This document shows, piece by piece, positions 36,201-47,551 of a stretch of DNA of 64,000 nt. The DNA is from Ciona intestinalis (taxonomy: Eukaryota > Chordata > Ascidiacea > Phlebobranchia > Cionidae). The notes beneath the pieces are model-generated. The model was given only the letters and a program-made list of their open reading frames with translations. It did no database searches and was not told the origin of the DNA. The first letter of the stretch is position 1, and every line of letters begins with the position of its first letter. The DNA is taken from assembly GCF_000224145.3 (NCBI RefSeq), contig NC_020175.2:1957231-2021230 (forward strand), in the 5' to 3' direction. The position numbers and the translations under genes are program-made.

Positions 36201-39200
36201 TATTTAAGATATCTTTGATTGTTTTTTATTAGAATTGTGTTTTATCATTATTATTTGTTTACCTGTATGGGGGAGGTTTCTCAGATTTATAAAACAAGTG
36301 ATATTGAACATATGTGTCATGCATGCCACTTTGTGACGGATTTTTTTTTTTGTATGATTAGCAATTGTAACCCAATCACACATACATGGACAATGGTATC
36401 AGCATTGAGCTTTAAACTAATGGACAGCTGTGCAATGACACTGGTGTAACATACATGGTAACTCCACAAAGTAACATACATGGTAACTCGTAAGCTGGCA
36501 CGAGTTGTTAAACCCGTGTTATAACGACTGTCGTTTTCCAGCCACGCGAGGATAAAGTAAGTTACATTCATTCATTCATTCATTTATTCATTCTTCAACA
36601 CATAATCAGAGTAGTATATTTTTTTTATTATGTAGGATGAGTTTAAATTGGCAAACAAATAAACAACTTGCATATTAACTAGGCAGAAAACATGCCAGCG
36701 GATTACACATTACATACTAACAATGAAAACCAAGTAAACCATGTTCGTTTTCAAATTGAAAATCAAGAAAATAAAGGTAGCGTTGGTAAAGTGCTTGTTT
36801 TGTTAGAAAAATAAAGATTCATAAATAGTTTGGTTATGAAGTTGGTTATTTCCATTACAGCTGTTATTTACATACCTAAGTTGCTTAATATGAGGAAGTA
36901 GATTAACAATAGGTAGAAAAATGACAATTTTTAAATTATTATACATGCCAAGATTAAACATGCACAGTTTCTAGATAATATCTAAAAGCAGCTTGTCTGG
37001 AAAATTTTAAATAAACACTTTAGTACAACTGTACAAGACTGTTAGGGGAATTTTAAAAGAGAGTGCTTTTTTGTTTGTTTTGAATGTACATTCTTTTTCG
37101 CAGAACTAAATTACTTATTTACATATTATTTTATGATCAGGCATTGAAGAGATTGAAAATGTTCAGGAAATGCTAAATCCACTTTCTGAAGCAATGTAAG
37201 TAATCGCAAGTAATTAAAAATTATATTTTATAGCATGGAAATTTTTCAGTTTATCAAGTAGTATCTAGTAGGGTAGTCAATATTGCAGCTTACAAGATGT
37301 TTGTGGTGGCTGAAAACAAAGATCTAGGTACTAATTAACATTTGATTTGATTTGTTTGACATAATCGTTGACATAGTAGTTAACCTGTTTTTGTATGTCT
37401 ACAAAAGATCACCAATGCTTTAATATTAATTTGAACTGAATATTTGGATCTCTGTAAAAGAATGAAAATCACTTGTTTACATAGCAGTTTAACTTCGTTC
37501 ATAAAGCGGCTTTAAACTTACACTCAGTGTGTATAAATCGGCTTTTCTGTGATAGTGTTGTTCTAGATGAACTTGGAGGTTGACGTACTTAAGTGTGTAA
37601 TATTTACAAAGTATTCTGTTGTCTCACAGTGGTAGTGCAGAACAAAGCAGGAAGATGAGCCTTGGACCGATGTGGTCGCAATCAGTTGGTTTATCAGCAA
37701 CTTATGAACGTGTTATTAACAACACAGAAGAACAAGCTAAAAGATTATCTGGTAAATCTTGTTTGTTTTATATTTACTGGGTTAGACCAATTTTGGTTAA
37801 GTGTCTTGTCTACAAACACATTTTGCCGGCAATAAATGCATCTTTAAGCCTCGACCTGTATTCTCTAGTCCAGTGGTTCTTAAACTTGTTTGTATGCTTT
37901 ACCCTTTTAACAAAGATGATCATCAGATTTACCCCCAACATGTAATATAGCGCTAATTTATTAAAAAGCAAAAACAGCTAATTACATCAGTTATATTTAA
38001 TGCGACGAATGTGCTAGCTTTTTGGCAACAAGTTGTTTAATGTCTAATGTGGATTTTGATTGGTGGCTTATTTACCCCCTAAATACGAGGAACTTACCCC
38101 AAGAGGTAAATTTACCCCAGTTTAGGAAACGCTGCTCTAGTCTGTAGGTGAGCACTTTACCTGCTGTGCTACGATGCCCAGTGCCGTGTATTTTTGCCAA
38201 TTTCAAATTAATTAATAAAATTGAGGTGTTCAAGTGATGATGTAAACAGTTGAAAAATTAATACATACCAGTATACCACCACCACACATAGTTTATGCGC
38301 TGTAGAACGTTTTGTTTCTTCACATTCATGTGTTCTTTAAAAACTGTACTCTCTTTTTACCAGTTTTAAATCTAAACAGCTTTATATCTTTGCTTTAATT
38401 TACAGCATTGACCTTGCAAATATCAAGGACACCATATGAAATTCAAGATACATTGTCTTTGCTTTATTCTCAACTTGTTCATCATTGTCAGAAAGCATCA
38501 AACACAGAGAAGACGATTGAATATTATTTAAAAGGTAATCAAGCTAAGCTTAAACTTATTGGTCATGTGAATTTTTAAAATTAAAACACTTTTTCTACAT
38601 AGACCAAATCAAATTAAAACTTAATAAATATGTGTTGATACGCAATGCGAAGATAAGCTGCCTAAAAAGGCACCATAGCACAGTTGGTTAGCGAGTCTGC
38701 CTTTAACTCAAAGGTAATAAGTTCAAGGCTTGACACTGCTACCACTGTGGGCGTATGTGTCCTTGGGCAAGACACTTAACGGCAATTGCATCAACCCAGT
38801 GGTCACTAACGGGTTGTTTAAATTATAAGCCCCCCAAAAAATAATCACTCTCAAAGTAAAATACTTGGTAACTCGTAAGCTGGCAAGAGGTGTATGAAAC
38901 AGAACACCCAAGTTCAATGACCTGACGTGCGAAAACTAAGTAAGTTAGATTCATTCACTCACCTAAAGGAGATTTAAACATATTTTCAGTTGTAAATCTT
39001 TTTAAACATTAGCTGCTGAATCAAGCATAGCAACCATGCACCTTGCTCCTGCATTGCAATATTTACAAGATGTGAACAAAATCGTGGATAATTTAGACAA
39101 GGGTCTGGACATTATTTCAAATTTCACAGAAGATGATGATCTTAATCTAGATGACACTAAGGTCAGTTGTGCTAAATATAAATTCACTTGGACAGGTTCT

Positions 39201-42200
39201 TTAGAACCTCTGGAAGTGGATTTGTTAGTGTCTTGACATTTTGTTGCCACTTGAGATTTTTAACTGTTGTTGTATTATAACAGCTGCTATATTTATTAGA
39301 TGTTTACAAAAAGTCATACAATATGTTGTTTTACAAATTTATTTGCCAAAGCTTAATAATTTATGCCTAATGTTTGGATTACACTGAAAAATAGGTTTAA
39401 AACTATGATCCAAATTAAATGGTGATAACTCATACAAGTGCCTAACATTAATCCCAGGTTTAGTTAAATGACCAAAATAATTTAGGTTCTTTCAGTTGGT
39501 CGTGATACACAAGCAAAAATACAAACGCTGCTTGGCCAAGTGCTATTTCAGCAAGATCAACTAGATGAAGCTCTTCCACACTTTCTTAAAGTTGGTATCT
39601 AATATGTTTATTGTTGATTGAGATTTAATGTCAATTCAAAGTTAGCAATTTTAAGCTAACCATTTCTGACACTAATCGATAGAACTTAGCACCCAGCCAC
39701 TTTGGATGAATGAATGACTTTTCAGTGACCTTTTTTTAATTTATAACATGGCGCTTTTGAGTTAGTTACCATTAGCTAGCTCACTTGCCTAAAAAAAGAA
39801 GGCATAAATGTTTTCGTAGTCATTTTTTAAAAAAAGAGGCTTTCTCAGATCAAGAGAGGCGGTCCAGATCAGTTGTTCAAATTCTTATCTATATGTATAA
39901 AAAAAACAAAAAAAACATCACCCACAAAGTAAGATGCATGGAAACTGGTAAACTGCCATGAGGTGTATGAAACAGAACACCCATGTCACAACGACTGCCA
40001 TTTTTCGGCCACGCAAGGATAAAGCAAGTTACATTCATTCATTCATAATTGTAAATCATGACATAACTGTAGTGACCTCTTTTCAAATGCTCAGGCTCTT
40101 AAGATACTGCATTGCAAATTACCGACGAACAGAATTATTATTTGGATTCAGACTATGTATGAAAAACATGTTCAAAATCTGCACATTAAACAACCAAGCA
40201 AGTAAGTAATGGTGAAGTTTATGAATATTACCAATTATACACATTCAGTGTTTATAAACAATTATATGGATGGCATCTTGCTCTACTGTTTGCCGTGTGT
40301 ATGCAAATTTTATCCTGGAAGTTTGCATGCTGAAATGACAATTTTGTAAAATGTGGATTCTCATTTAAGTTTATGTTTTAATAAAAGTAATATTAAGTCA
40401 GAAACTGCAAGAAATTGTGAACCATTAGTAAAAAAATAAGCAAGTGCTTGCGATATATTTTCAGAAAGAAACATGTATGCGAGAATTAATTACAATCGCA
40501 TCTATATTTTTAAAACGCACGTATATTTATTTTCTTTCAGTTTAAAGATACAATTAAAGGTAGATTCTTAGCACTATTCTTTTAGATGAAACTTGTACCT
40601 GGTTTATGGTGCAGATATTTTAACAGAATTATTGTTTATAGATACATAGGCAGCGCATCCAGTAAGCTTGCGAACAAATATGTTGAACAAGTGAGATGTC
40701 TTTCATATGTCTGGCAGATTCTGCTAAACCAAAGCAATTTTCCAAATAAAATGCAGCTATCCAAGCTAGTTGCGTATTTACAGGTAAATTAAAAATTTAT
40801 TGTACCAAAAACCAATATTGTTTTTTTACAAATCACTCTTTAAAATTGGTGTTTTCTTTTTTCTTGTTTTTAAAGTTCTGCATACACTGCATGAATTAGT
40901 TTAAAAAGTAGTAGCCATTCTGGTAAAAAGTGTTGCAAAAAAAATACCTATGTCACACTTACTTATAAGTTGTTAGAGTTGTCATCTTATAAAACCATAG
41001 AACATTAAATTAAAGGTTTTAGGCATAATATAAGAAATACCCTGAATACAATTTTAACGTCCTAGCTTATAACATGGTATTTATATTGTTAATGTGACCT
41101 GCTGAATAGGATACAGAAACATTGGTAATTAAAAAAAAATTAGCCATAAAAGTTTTTTTTTATGTTTTAACTTAGTCCACTACTTCCAGTTAAACAGAGC
41201 AGAAGCAGCAGATGATGATCTACAAGAGTTAATTACAGCTTATACTTACATGATGCAGTTTCATCATATTGCTGGTGATATATCACAAAGTGCATATTAT
41301 GAAAACAGGGCAACTGCCAGGTGTTTGGATTTGCCAAAAAAACTCACCTCGCCTGATTTGTACATCACTGGTCATCTGCAATTGGTAGGAAAAGAATTTT
41401 TATTTAATAATTTTGTTGGAATTGAATGCTCCAGCATAAAAATTATTATAAAGTAAATTAACCAAACTAGTTGTATGAATATCAAGACAGACAAATGTAG
41501 GGTTAAAAAATCAAAGTTTATTATTGCTAGACTCTGAGATTATTTCCAACACATTTATAAATTTGGCTTTAGTTAAATTCCTGACAAAAAAGGAAATATG
41601 AAAGAACTTTTAAAGTGGATTATATTTCATTTTGTAGTAGGATGGAATGAGACCTTTATGGGCTAATTGTTTATATAGTGACAACTTAAGCACCCTCATA
41701 TATATATGTTATCACAGGTTAGCTGTTCAGTACGTTTATGTTATGGGAAACTTTCTCATGCAACAACTGCTGGTTACAGAGCTTATAATATTGCAGACAC
41801 GCTTGGAGACACTCACATTAAACTAATTGGTCAGTCATAATATAACATATACCTACTTGCGCTTTAATGATTTCATAAAATATATTTAAAACCTTTTATA
41901 CATATGAATTGAATTAATGAATAAATGTAACTTACTTTATTCTTGCGTGCCTGGAAAACAACAGTCTTTATCACATGAGTGTTCTGTTTCATACACCTTG
42001 TGCGAGCTGATGAGTTACCATGTATGTTACTTTGTGGGTTATTATTTTTGGGGGATGTTTTCATTATGTATGGCTGATAATTTTTTATTTTATTATGTTT
42101 GGGGGCAATCCATTATTGATCACTGGGTTGGAGCAATAATTGCCAATATTTGTCTTGCCCAAGGACACATACGCCCACAATATGGTAGCAGTGACAAGTT

Positions 42201-44023
42201 TTGAATCAATTACCTCTGGGTTAGAGGCAGGTGCGCTAACCACTTGACCACGGCGTCGGACGAATTAACACCTAAATTATATATTTAAACAATGTGTTTT
42301 AAACAGTTACAAGTTTTTTTAGTCAGTGCGTGAGTCCTTTAACAAGATGCTTCACTTTAGCCAAATGGTAACTAATGAATTGTCCCCATTGTTTGTTAGC
42401 TTTGTAAAAAAATAACAGAATATAAAAATGTTGCATACATAGTACACAATGGGTGGTCATGTCGTAACTACAGTTGTGCTTGAATGTGAACATACATTCA
42501 AATTAATTTATGTTCTATATTGTTTCAGTTTTACCTTTGCTTGCTCAAATCCACATGATGACAGCAAAGGGCCGAGCTTGCAACGAGGTTCTTAATTTGC
42601 TTCAATCTATTTCGAAACAGGATTTTGATGAAATTGGCATCTCTATATATTATTCTCTTTCTTTTGACCTTGTATTAGATGCAGGTTACATGCTTGAGAG
42701 TGCTTTATCATGTGTGGATTATTTACAGACAACAGAATCTCTAGATATTGGTAAGATTTTATTTAGTGTCAAAAATTTAGTGTCCGAAATTTAATGGCAT
42801 CGCTAGAAAGGTCCAAAAAAGCATAAAATGTGGCTTTGTATAGTATTATGTACTTTCACTGTATATTAGGAACATTAGTATCTTATTTAGGCAAGTACAG
42901 TTAGCAGTTATTGCTGCGGTCACAATCAGGTGTCTAAATCTGCAAACATACTTACTTGTAAAAATGCACTAAATGTATAAAGTCACCATACATGGTGTGG
43001 AAACCAATGTTGTGACTTTTTGAAATGTCCCTACATAAAGTAGACAATAAACGATTGTCTAATGTTTTAAGGGGATGTTCCACGTTTTTACATACGAACA
43101 AGTATGGCTGTGTGGTGCTATAGAAGGGATGAAGTGTTTAAAGGAAGAGCTTGGCTTGAGGTAATCTGTAATCTAAGATTGGTTAGTAATCTTGAAATCA
43201 TCAGAATCATTTTTTAATAAAAATCTGTTATGCAACAATGTTTGGGTATATCTTTAGAAATAAAATTTAAATTTTGTATAGTAATCCAGTCTGTCTTTTT
43301 CCTATAGGAAACCATGTTGTACAGCCAACTTTTTATTTTTTGAATACTAACACATATATTTTTTCATATCAGCTTTCAACGAAAATTGTGCCGGAATATT
43401 TTGACAACTTCATGTCAGCAAAATCATTCACAAGATTGGTAGAAGCAAGATTATTAGCTCTGAGAAAGTCACAAGAATCTTATGGACTAAATGACAAAGA
43501 AACCAAAAATGTGAGTTTCAATAAATAAATAAAGTTTGGGAACCACTGTACTAAACAATAGAATTTATACATTAAGTTTTTAAATGCTGGTCTTATTCTT
43601 TGCACCAATCTCTGCAGATATGATTATGATGTAAATTGTTACTTGTATTTTGATTTTCAGGCTCACAGAAATTGCTCATCATCAATTAACCAATTGGAGA
43701 AACTGTGTAAACAATTCCCTGTGTTTTATCCGCGCTTATTTCATTTCACTTCATTTTTCAACATTTTGACTGGAAATATTCAAAAAGCCACAGAACTGGT
43801 TGATAAATCTATTAAGATGGCCCGCACTTGTGGTAATGTTATCGATGAGAAGTGGGCATTACATAGCCAGCAAATCTGGTTTTCTTCTGAACAACGAGAA
43901 GATTCTGATTACTGGGTGAAATGTTCAACAGAATTGCCGAAATGGGAAAAAGCAATTAAACAAGATCGTGTTGGATGGAATTTCACATTGAAACCTGTTG
44001 ATTCATATCTTATTTCAAACTGA
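24622..44023 (+). CDS. ADCY10: Soluble (bicarbonate-type) adenylyl cyclase
   Basis: sAC makes cAMP from ATP in cytosol, cilia and sperm, and in animals is switched on by bicarbonate and calcium. I placed 33 exons totalling 5,610 bp, 1,869 residues plus stop, against 1,610 in human sAC; all junctions keep phase. The order is cyclase C1 (residues ~30-220), C2 (~290-440), a P-loop NTPase module (Walker A GEAGYGKT at 527-534, Walker B FALDDAQ near 651-657), then a long helical TPR-like region to the C-terminus. The start is the ATG at 24622 (MSKLHRR); the frame is open to a TTG just upstream. Extra length comes from Ser/Lys/Glu-rich segments in exons 9-13 and 17-22 with no counterpart in human sAC. 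Arg176 of the human bicarbonate site is Asn here. Confidence 0.93.
25808..25851. mobile_element. MITE fragment
   Basis: Only the left end (AGAGTGGGGGAAGATGGGAC) is present, 40 bp inside ADCY10 intron 1. Confidence 0.6.
26461..26534 (+). repeat. 37-bp tandem duplication across an exon/intron border
   Basis: GAATACACTGTGATTGGACA...AAAGGTAATTTTTT occurs at 26461 and again at 26498. It copies the last 24 coding bases of ADCY10 exon 2 and the first 13 bases of the intron, giving two identical 5' splice sites at 26485 and 26522. Confidence 0.95.
26559..26735 (+). mobile_element. SINE copy (head and middle)
   Basis: The tRNA-like head is well kept: GGCATAGTGGTTAGCGCGCC (A box) and GTGGGTTCAAGGCTCG (B box). 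TGTGGGCGTATGTGTCCTTGG and CCAACCCAGTGGTCACTAAT follow. The 3' tail is lost. It lies in ADCY10 intron 2. Confidence 0.85.
27457..29478 (+). CDS. ADCY10: ADCY10 exons 4-8: P-loop NTPase module
   Basis: Exons 27457-27537, 28086-28319, 28559-28792, 29128-29275, 29398-29478. Exon 4 encodes VIVFEGEAGYGKTRMM, a complete Walker A. Exon 6 encodes FALDDAQNVDSDSW, a Walker B with two acidic residues. Exons 7-8 give RSYGVPLWCEQLVKEM, matching human GIPFYCEELLKNL. The role of this AAA/STAND-like module in sAC is not settled; it is taken to be regulatory. Two small exons (81 bp each) were placed by phase and homology. Confidence 0.88.
29764..29972 (+). mobile_element. SINE fragment, diverged
   Basis: GTGGGCGTATGTGTAGTTGAG, CCCATTAGTCACTAATGGG, CACCCACAAAGTTACATATG and the ATTCAT-type tail match the SINE body in order. 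It lies in ADCY10 intron 8. Confidence 0.65.
30162..37751 (+). CDS. ADCY10: ADCY10 exons 9-22: middle region with lineage-specific insertions
   Basis: Exons 30162-30284, 30603-30670, 31177-31245, 31737-31815, 32017-32191, 32942-33149, 33636-33739, 34149-34272, 34566-34676, 35382-35453, 35892-36026, 36683-36776, 37141-37195, 37630-37751. Exons 14 (KPFEQLVVKCAAVVGGN) and 16 (QETAYQLWLKDQRRSLHEA) match human sAC closely. Exons 9-13 and 17-22 are small, polar and Ser/Lys/Glu/Asn-rich, probably disordered, and do not align to the human protein. They were accepted on splice sites and phase, so individual boundaries are less certain. Some may be alternatively spliced; exons 11, 17, 18 and 19 are phase 0-0 cassettes. 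Confidence 0.75.
30925..31118 (+). mobile_element. SINE fragment, strongly diverged
   Basis: AAGCAACTTAACCTTATTGG, CCCAACCCAATGGCCACTAA and GGCAACTCGTAGG-type blocks occur in SINE order with many substitutions. It lies in ADCY10 intron 10. Confidence 0.5.
33843..34027. mobile_element. MITE copy (TAGTAGGGTGGGG family)
   Basis: Left end TAGTAGTGTGGTTGAAAATG, right end AGGTGTCCCATCCTACTATA. A (TA)n tract follows to about 34070. It lies in ADCY10 intron 15. Confidence 0.75.
35055..35250. mobile_element. MITE copy (TAGTAGGGTGGGG family)
   Basis: The left end TATAGTACTGTGGGGAAACA is diverged; the right end GGTGTCCCATCTTCCCCCTC is clear. It lies in ADCY10 intron 17. Confidence 0.75.
36448..36597 (+). 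mobile_element. SINE 3' half
   Basis: GTAACATACATGGTAACTCG, GCTGGCACGAG, GTGTTATAACGACTGTCG, CCACGCGAGGATAAAGTAAG and an ATTC-type tail. The GTAACATACATGGTAACTC block is present twice. It lies in ADCY10 intron 19. Confidence 0.85.
37871..38134. mobile_element. hAT-type non-autonomous element with 8-bp target duplication
   Basis: The left end is CAGTGGTTCTTAAAC and the right end is the imperfect inverse GTTTAGGAAACGCTG. CTCTAGTC flanks both sides (37863-37870 and 38135-38142), the 8-bp target-site duplication typical of hAT transposons. The inside carries TTTACCCC repeats and no ORF. It lies in ADCY10 intron 22. Confidence 0.85.
38406..44023 (+). CDS. ADCY10: ADCY10 exons 23-33: C-terminal helical repeat region
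   Basis: Exons 38406-38534, 39013-39161, 39486-39590, 40095-40201, 40642-40783, 41190-41384, 41718-41829, 42529-42750, 43072-43160, 43373-43510, 43661-44023. The segment is all helical in appearance, with TPR-like spacing (for example LGQVLFQQDQLDEALPHFLK and TSMAVWCYRRDEVFKGRAWLE). It ends like human sAC (FYPRLFHFTSFFNILTGN ... LPKWEKAIKQDR). The stop TGA is at 44021-44023. Confidence 0.9.
38667..38962 (+). mobile_element. SINE, full length
   Basis: The complete element runs from the tRNA-like head (GGCACCATAGCACAGTTGG; TAAGTTCAAGGCTTG) through TGTGGGCGTATGTGTCCTTG and GGTGTATGAAACAGAACACC to the ATTCATTCA tail. It lies in ADCY10 intron 23. Confidence 0.85.
39915..40045 (+). mobile_element. 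SINE 3' half
   Basis: ACATCACCCACAAAGTAAG to ATTCATTCATTC, including GAGGTGTATGAAACAGAACA. It lies in ADCY10 intron 25; the tail ends about 50 bp before exon 26. Confidence 0.8.
41916..42262 (-). mobile_element. SINE, full length
   Basis: Reverse-oriented full element. The tail ATGAATAAATGTAACTTAC starts at 41916 and the tRNA-like head ends at CACTTGACCACGGCGTCGG. It lies in ADCY10 intron 29. Confidence 0.85.
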
Positions 44024-45437
44024 TGAATCATTATGCCAGACAGTGTATTTTAACTTGTATAAAACTCTTTTAAATACATGTCCATAACTGACAATGTGTG
44101 ATTTTTTGTCATAAATCCTTATTAGATTCCCATTTGTTTGATTCGCACCAAAACTTGCAGGAATTAGCAGAGCCTATTTCCAATGGAACCAAAGAGATCA
44201 TGGATGTTAATACCTGTGGTTACTATGTGTGTAACGTTGTATGTAATTGTTTTTTTCACAGGTGGCAATTTATACAACCCCATATTTACCACTGGGTTAG
44301 AGCAAATGTATTTAAGTGTCTTGCCTAAAAAACTCTTACGTCGACAACGGTAGCAGCGACAGGCCTTGAACTCAAAACCTCTGGGTTGGAGGCAGCCGCC
44401 CAAACCAGGGTACTACTGTAAGCTTCACAATCGAAACGTTGGATGGGTTACCACTTAACAAACAGGTTTTATATTTTGTTTGTTGGTTAAAACTGATCTT
44501 TGCATTTTATGTGGCATCGCTAGCGCTTTTCGTGACTATTCCCTCACGGATATTTCCCCCGGGAATTCCCCCGATTTGCAACAACACAGTGATACAAACC
44601 CAAGCATTGCCGCACGGCTGATTTTTTTAATGCAGTGGTTAGATTTGCAGTTTTACACGCATTTTTTAAAAGTCATTTTCATGTACGAACTGTGCCCTCA
44701 AATACAAAAAGGCGATGTGCAGGTGTATTATTATTATAGGCAAAATGAGCTGTCTATGTTCAGTGTAATTTAGTTACTAGGCAACGAACGCTAAAAAGAT
44801 ATTTGATTTTGAAAGATTTATAAAACTGATGTCGCGAGTAACTGGTAAAACTTTTGCTCCCAAAATGTTCCACTAGGCCTTCATGATACCTGCTGTATAT
44901 TAAAAAAAAAACTCTGGCGATCGTAATAAAAATGTGAGAAAAAGTGTTTTGTGACCAGAATAATGCAAATAAACATTTTGAAATTATAGAATTATTCATC
45001 GTAACTATATTTAAATTTAATAATTCAATAAAGTGTTTAATACAATAACGATAAAAATGTTTTGAACAAGGACATAAAGAGATATCCATTTTAGCAAGAT
45101 AAACAATACAATTACATCCAATGCTTCATTAAATGATACCACAATGTAGTTTTTTACCTACAAAAATCCTAGGCTAGGAAGCAGATAGAGTTACCTGCAT
45201 GTTCCAGTAAAGTCAACTTGCAGCTCAATTACAACCAACAAACAATCAAAGTAAATATAAGTGGCTATAAACTGATTAACCCCCCAGCTGCAAGGCTTTG
45301 CAGTGTAGATCTATTTACAGTAATTACAAAATCAAATCGAAAATGGAATACAAGCTGTTGTCCCAATATAACTAATAGTCCAATCTACAAACTTTCAGCA
45401 CGTTTTTATATTTAAGGTTTATTTGGTAAAATTGTGA
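44024..45437. other. Intergenic: ADCY10 3' side to LRR gene 5' side
   Basis: Holds a reverse SINE fragment (44240-44412). The short open frames around 44440-44770 are only 60-97 codons with no recognisable product. I see no clear AATAAA soon after the ADCY10 stop. Confidence 0.6.
44240..44412 (-). mobile_element. SINE fragment (head and middle)
   Basis: CCACTGGGTTAGAGCAAATG, AAGTGTCTTGCC and TAGCAGCGACAGGCCTTGAA on the plus strand are the inverted SINE body and B-box region. Confidence 0.75.
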
Positions 45438-47551
45438 ATGACTATTATGGTAAAGAAGTTGTGCACATCTTTCATAGAAAGTCGACTTACTCAGCTTGAG
45501 GATGTTGAACTCATAAAAAATGTTGGACCAACCTTGAATCGAGCATCATACAAGTTAGACTTCAGGTTGTGTAACATTACAAACTTCATGCAAGAAACAG
45601 AAAATTTTTCTCACATCAACCCACCACAGTCTGATCAAGTTTCTCTTACTCCTATGGTTGTAAAGCTCGATGTTTCATTGAATAAAATTACAGACTTAGA
45701 AAATTTGGATTTTGATTCATTTCCTCACTTGAGACACTTGGATGCATCACTAAATTTACTAAGTACTGCTTCAGGAATATCAGCATGTCCTAAACTACTT
45801 GTGCTGTGTTTAGCTTATAACAAAATCAAAAGTTTACCAGCTGATTTATTCACAAATACAAAATTTCTTCAATATTTAGTAAGTAAAACAAGAACGGTAA
45901 TGTTCTGTAGAGCGGTAAGTGTAATAATGTGTTTTTTTTGCAGGATTTAAAGTCAAACTACCTCAAAAATTTGCCAAAATTTCCTGTTTTACCATTTTTA
46001 AAGTTCCTTGATCTTGGATACAATGCTTTAAAAAATCTGGATGGTTTGCAAAACTTACAATCATTGGTGGAATTAAATGTAAAATATAACAAACTTGTAA
46101 GTTTTTAATGTTTTGCGTGTTAAAATTTTAAATTCTTGTTTTTATGAACGAAACTGTGACATTTTTTATACGTTCATACACCATATGCAGTGCAAATGAA
46201 ACAACAACAAAATTTCTTCATGGATTTTATGTGTAATCTTTAATTGAACACTACTTGCTTTGGTTGGTGAATCATTTCCATCTTTCACTTAGATTTCTGT
46301 TGATGTTTTACACCAGTTCCTTTTAGAACAGTGTGGTTGATCTGGCAGTTTGTACAGAACTAAAGGTAATCAATCTTAGTCACAATAATCTTGAAGATGT
46401 CAAGTTACTTTGTGGACCATTAAGTCATCTTCCTAAACTTGATCAACTGGATATTAAAGGAAATCCAGTTTTATTAACAAACTCCACTGTGGATTTAGAA
46501 ATTTATTTGGTACAAAATACAACACTTACAATTTTAAATGGAGAACATGTTGGGCCTCTAAAAGAACAGGTTTGCTTATTGTTCGATAGAAGCCATCAGC
46601 TATTTAACAGTTGTATAAAAACAGATGTTAAACATGTTCAAAAAAGTACCTTCTACATCTGATAACCAACCCAAAAACTCTTTAAAGACCTCGTTTAAAG
46701 TGGCCATACTTGAACATCTAAGCAACCAACAAAGCACATTTGAATTAAATATACAATACCTTCAACACAAATTACAGTAAGTAAGACATTAGATAAGATT
46801 ATTTTGAAAAACTAATATACTGCAATAGAATGTTGTTTATTTTAGAACAGAGCTTTGCAAGCTTTTAGATAATAAGTACCTTGTTTAATAAAAACTCATC
46901 CCTAAAGAAAAACATTTGTTATGCTTTTGTTGGTTGTATAGCACTTATTGTATAAAACAAACCAACAAGCTTATTACTCATTAACATATTTTCAGATCTT
47001 TGGTTGTTGAACAAAAAGCGCAACAAGCTAACGGAATTGCAGAAATGGAAACATGGTTAAGGCATGTATTGTGCAATACTGATATATTGGGTCTCAGAAC
47101 TCTCAGCTATATATGATGCACAACTAGTTAGTTTTGACAGACAAATAATAACATTTTAAAACCATTTCATAGATTAAGATAAAGAGACAGTTTAATTATG
47201 TCATTAAACCTGAAAAAGCATTATATATATATATATACATATATTTAAGGAAATAAATAAAAGCAACGTTTTGATTTTGCAATACTCTATGGTCTCATCA
47301 AGTTTAGTTTATTTATTTTTCTTACTATGCGTTTTGTTGTTATTTTATTAGAATCACAAAAGTTTTTATAAACTGTTGAATTTATATGAGATACATAGTG
47401 ACATTTCTGTAGCCAGTGTTATGCTTACAATACACTTCTAACTGTGAATATTTTGCATAATAGGTACATTGACACCCTTTCCGATAGTGAGGCAAAACAA
47501 TTTACTACTACAAAGCTTCAGGAATTATTGAGTTCATCACATAACTCTTAA
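45438..47551 (+). CDS. Leucine-rich repeat protein, family not assigned
   Basis: Exons 45438-45878, 45944-46096, 46327-46569, 46625-46776, 46996-47061, 47464-47551; 1,143 bp, 380 residues. Residues ~70-230 form about seven LRRs of the short SDS22-like type (VVKLDVSLNKITDLENL, HLRHLDASLNLL, LKFLDLGYNALKNLDGL, LVELNVKYNKL, LKVINLSHNNLEDV, KLDQLDIKGNPV). An LRR cap with NTTLTILNGE follows, like U2A'/SDS22 caps. The last ~130 residues are polar and helical (LEHLSNQQSTFELNIQYLQH), possibly a coiled coil. Such proteins usually act as adaptors, often in cilia or phosphatase complexes; nothing here decides this. The last intron has a GC donor, required by phase. An AATAAA overlaps the stop codon region at 47550. 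The start ATG at 45438 has a second in-frame ATG four codons on. Confidence 0.82.

Noticed and set aside
41630..41680. Possible further MITE end (GTAGTAGGATGGAATGAGACC)
   Set aside because: Only about 20 bases resemble the family, and no partner end is visible nearby.
44164..44403. Minus-strand ORF of 79 codons
   Set aside because: Falls mostly inside a SINE fragment; Cys/Arg content comes from the repeat.
47222..47250. (TA)n run as a possible regulatory or replication element
   Set aside because: Ordinary AT microsatellite in an intron; similar runs occur at 34020-34070.
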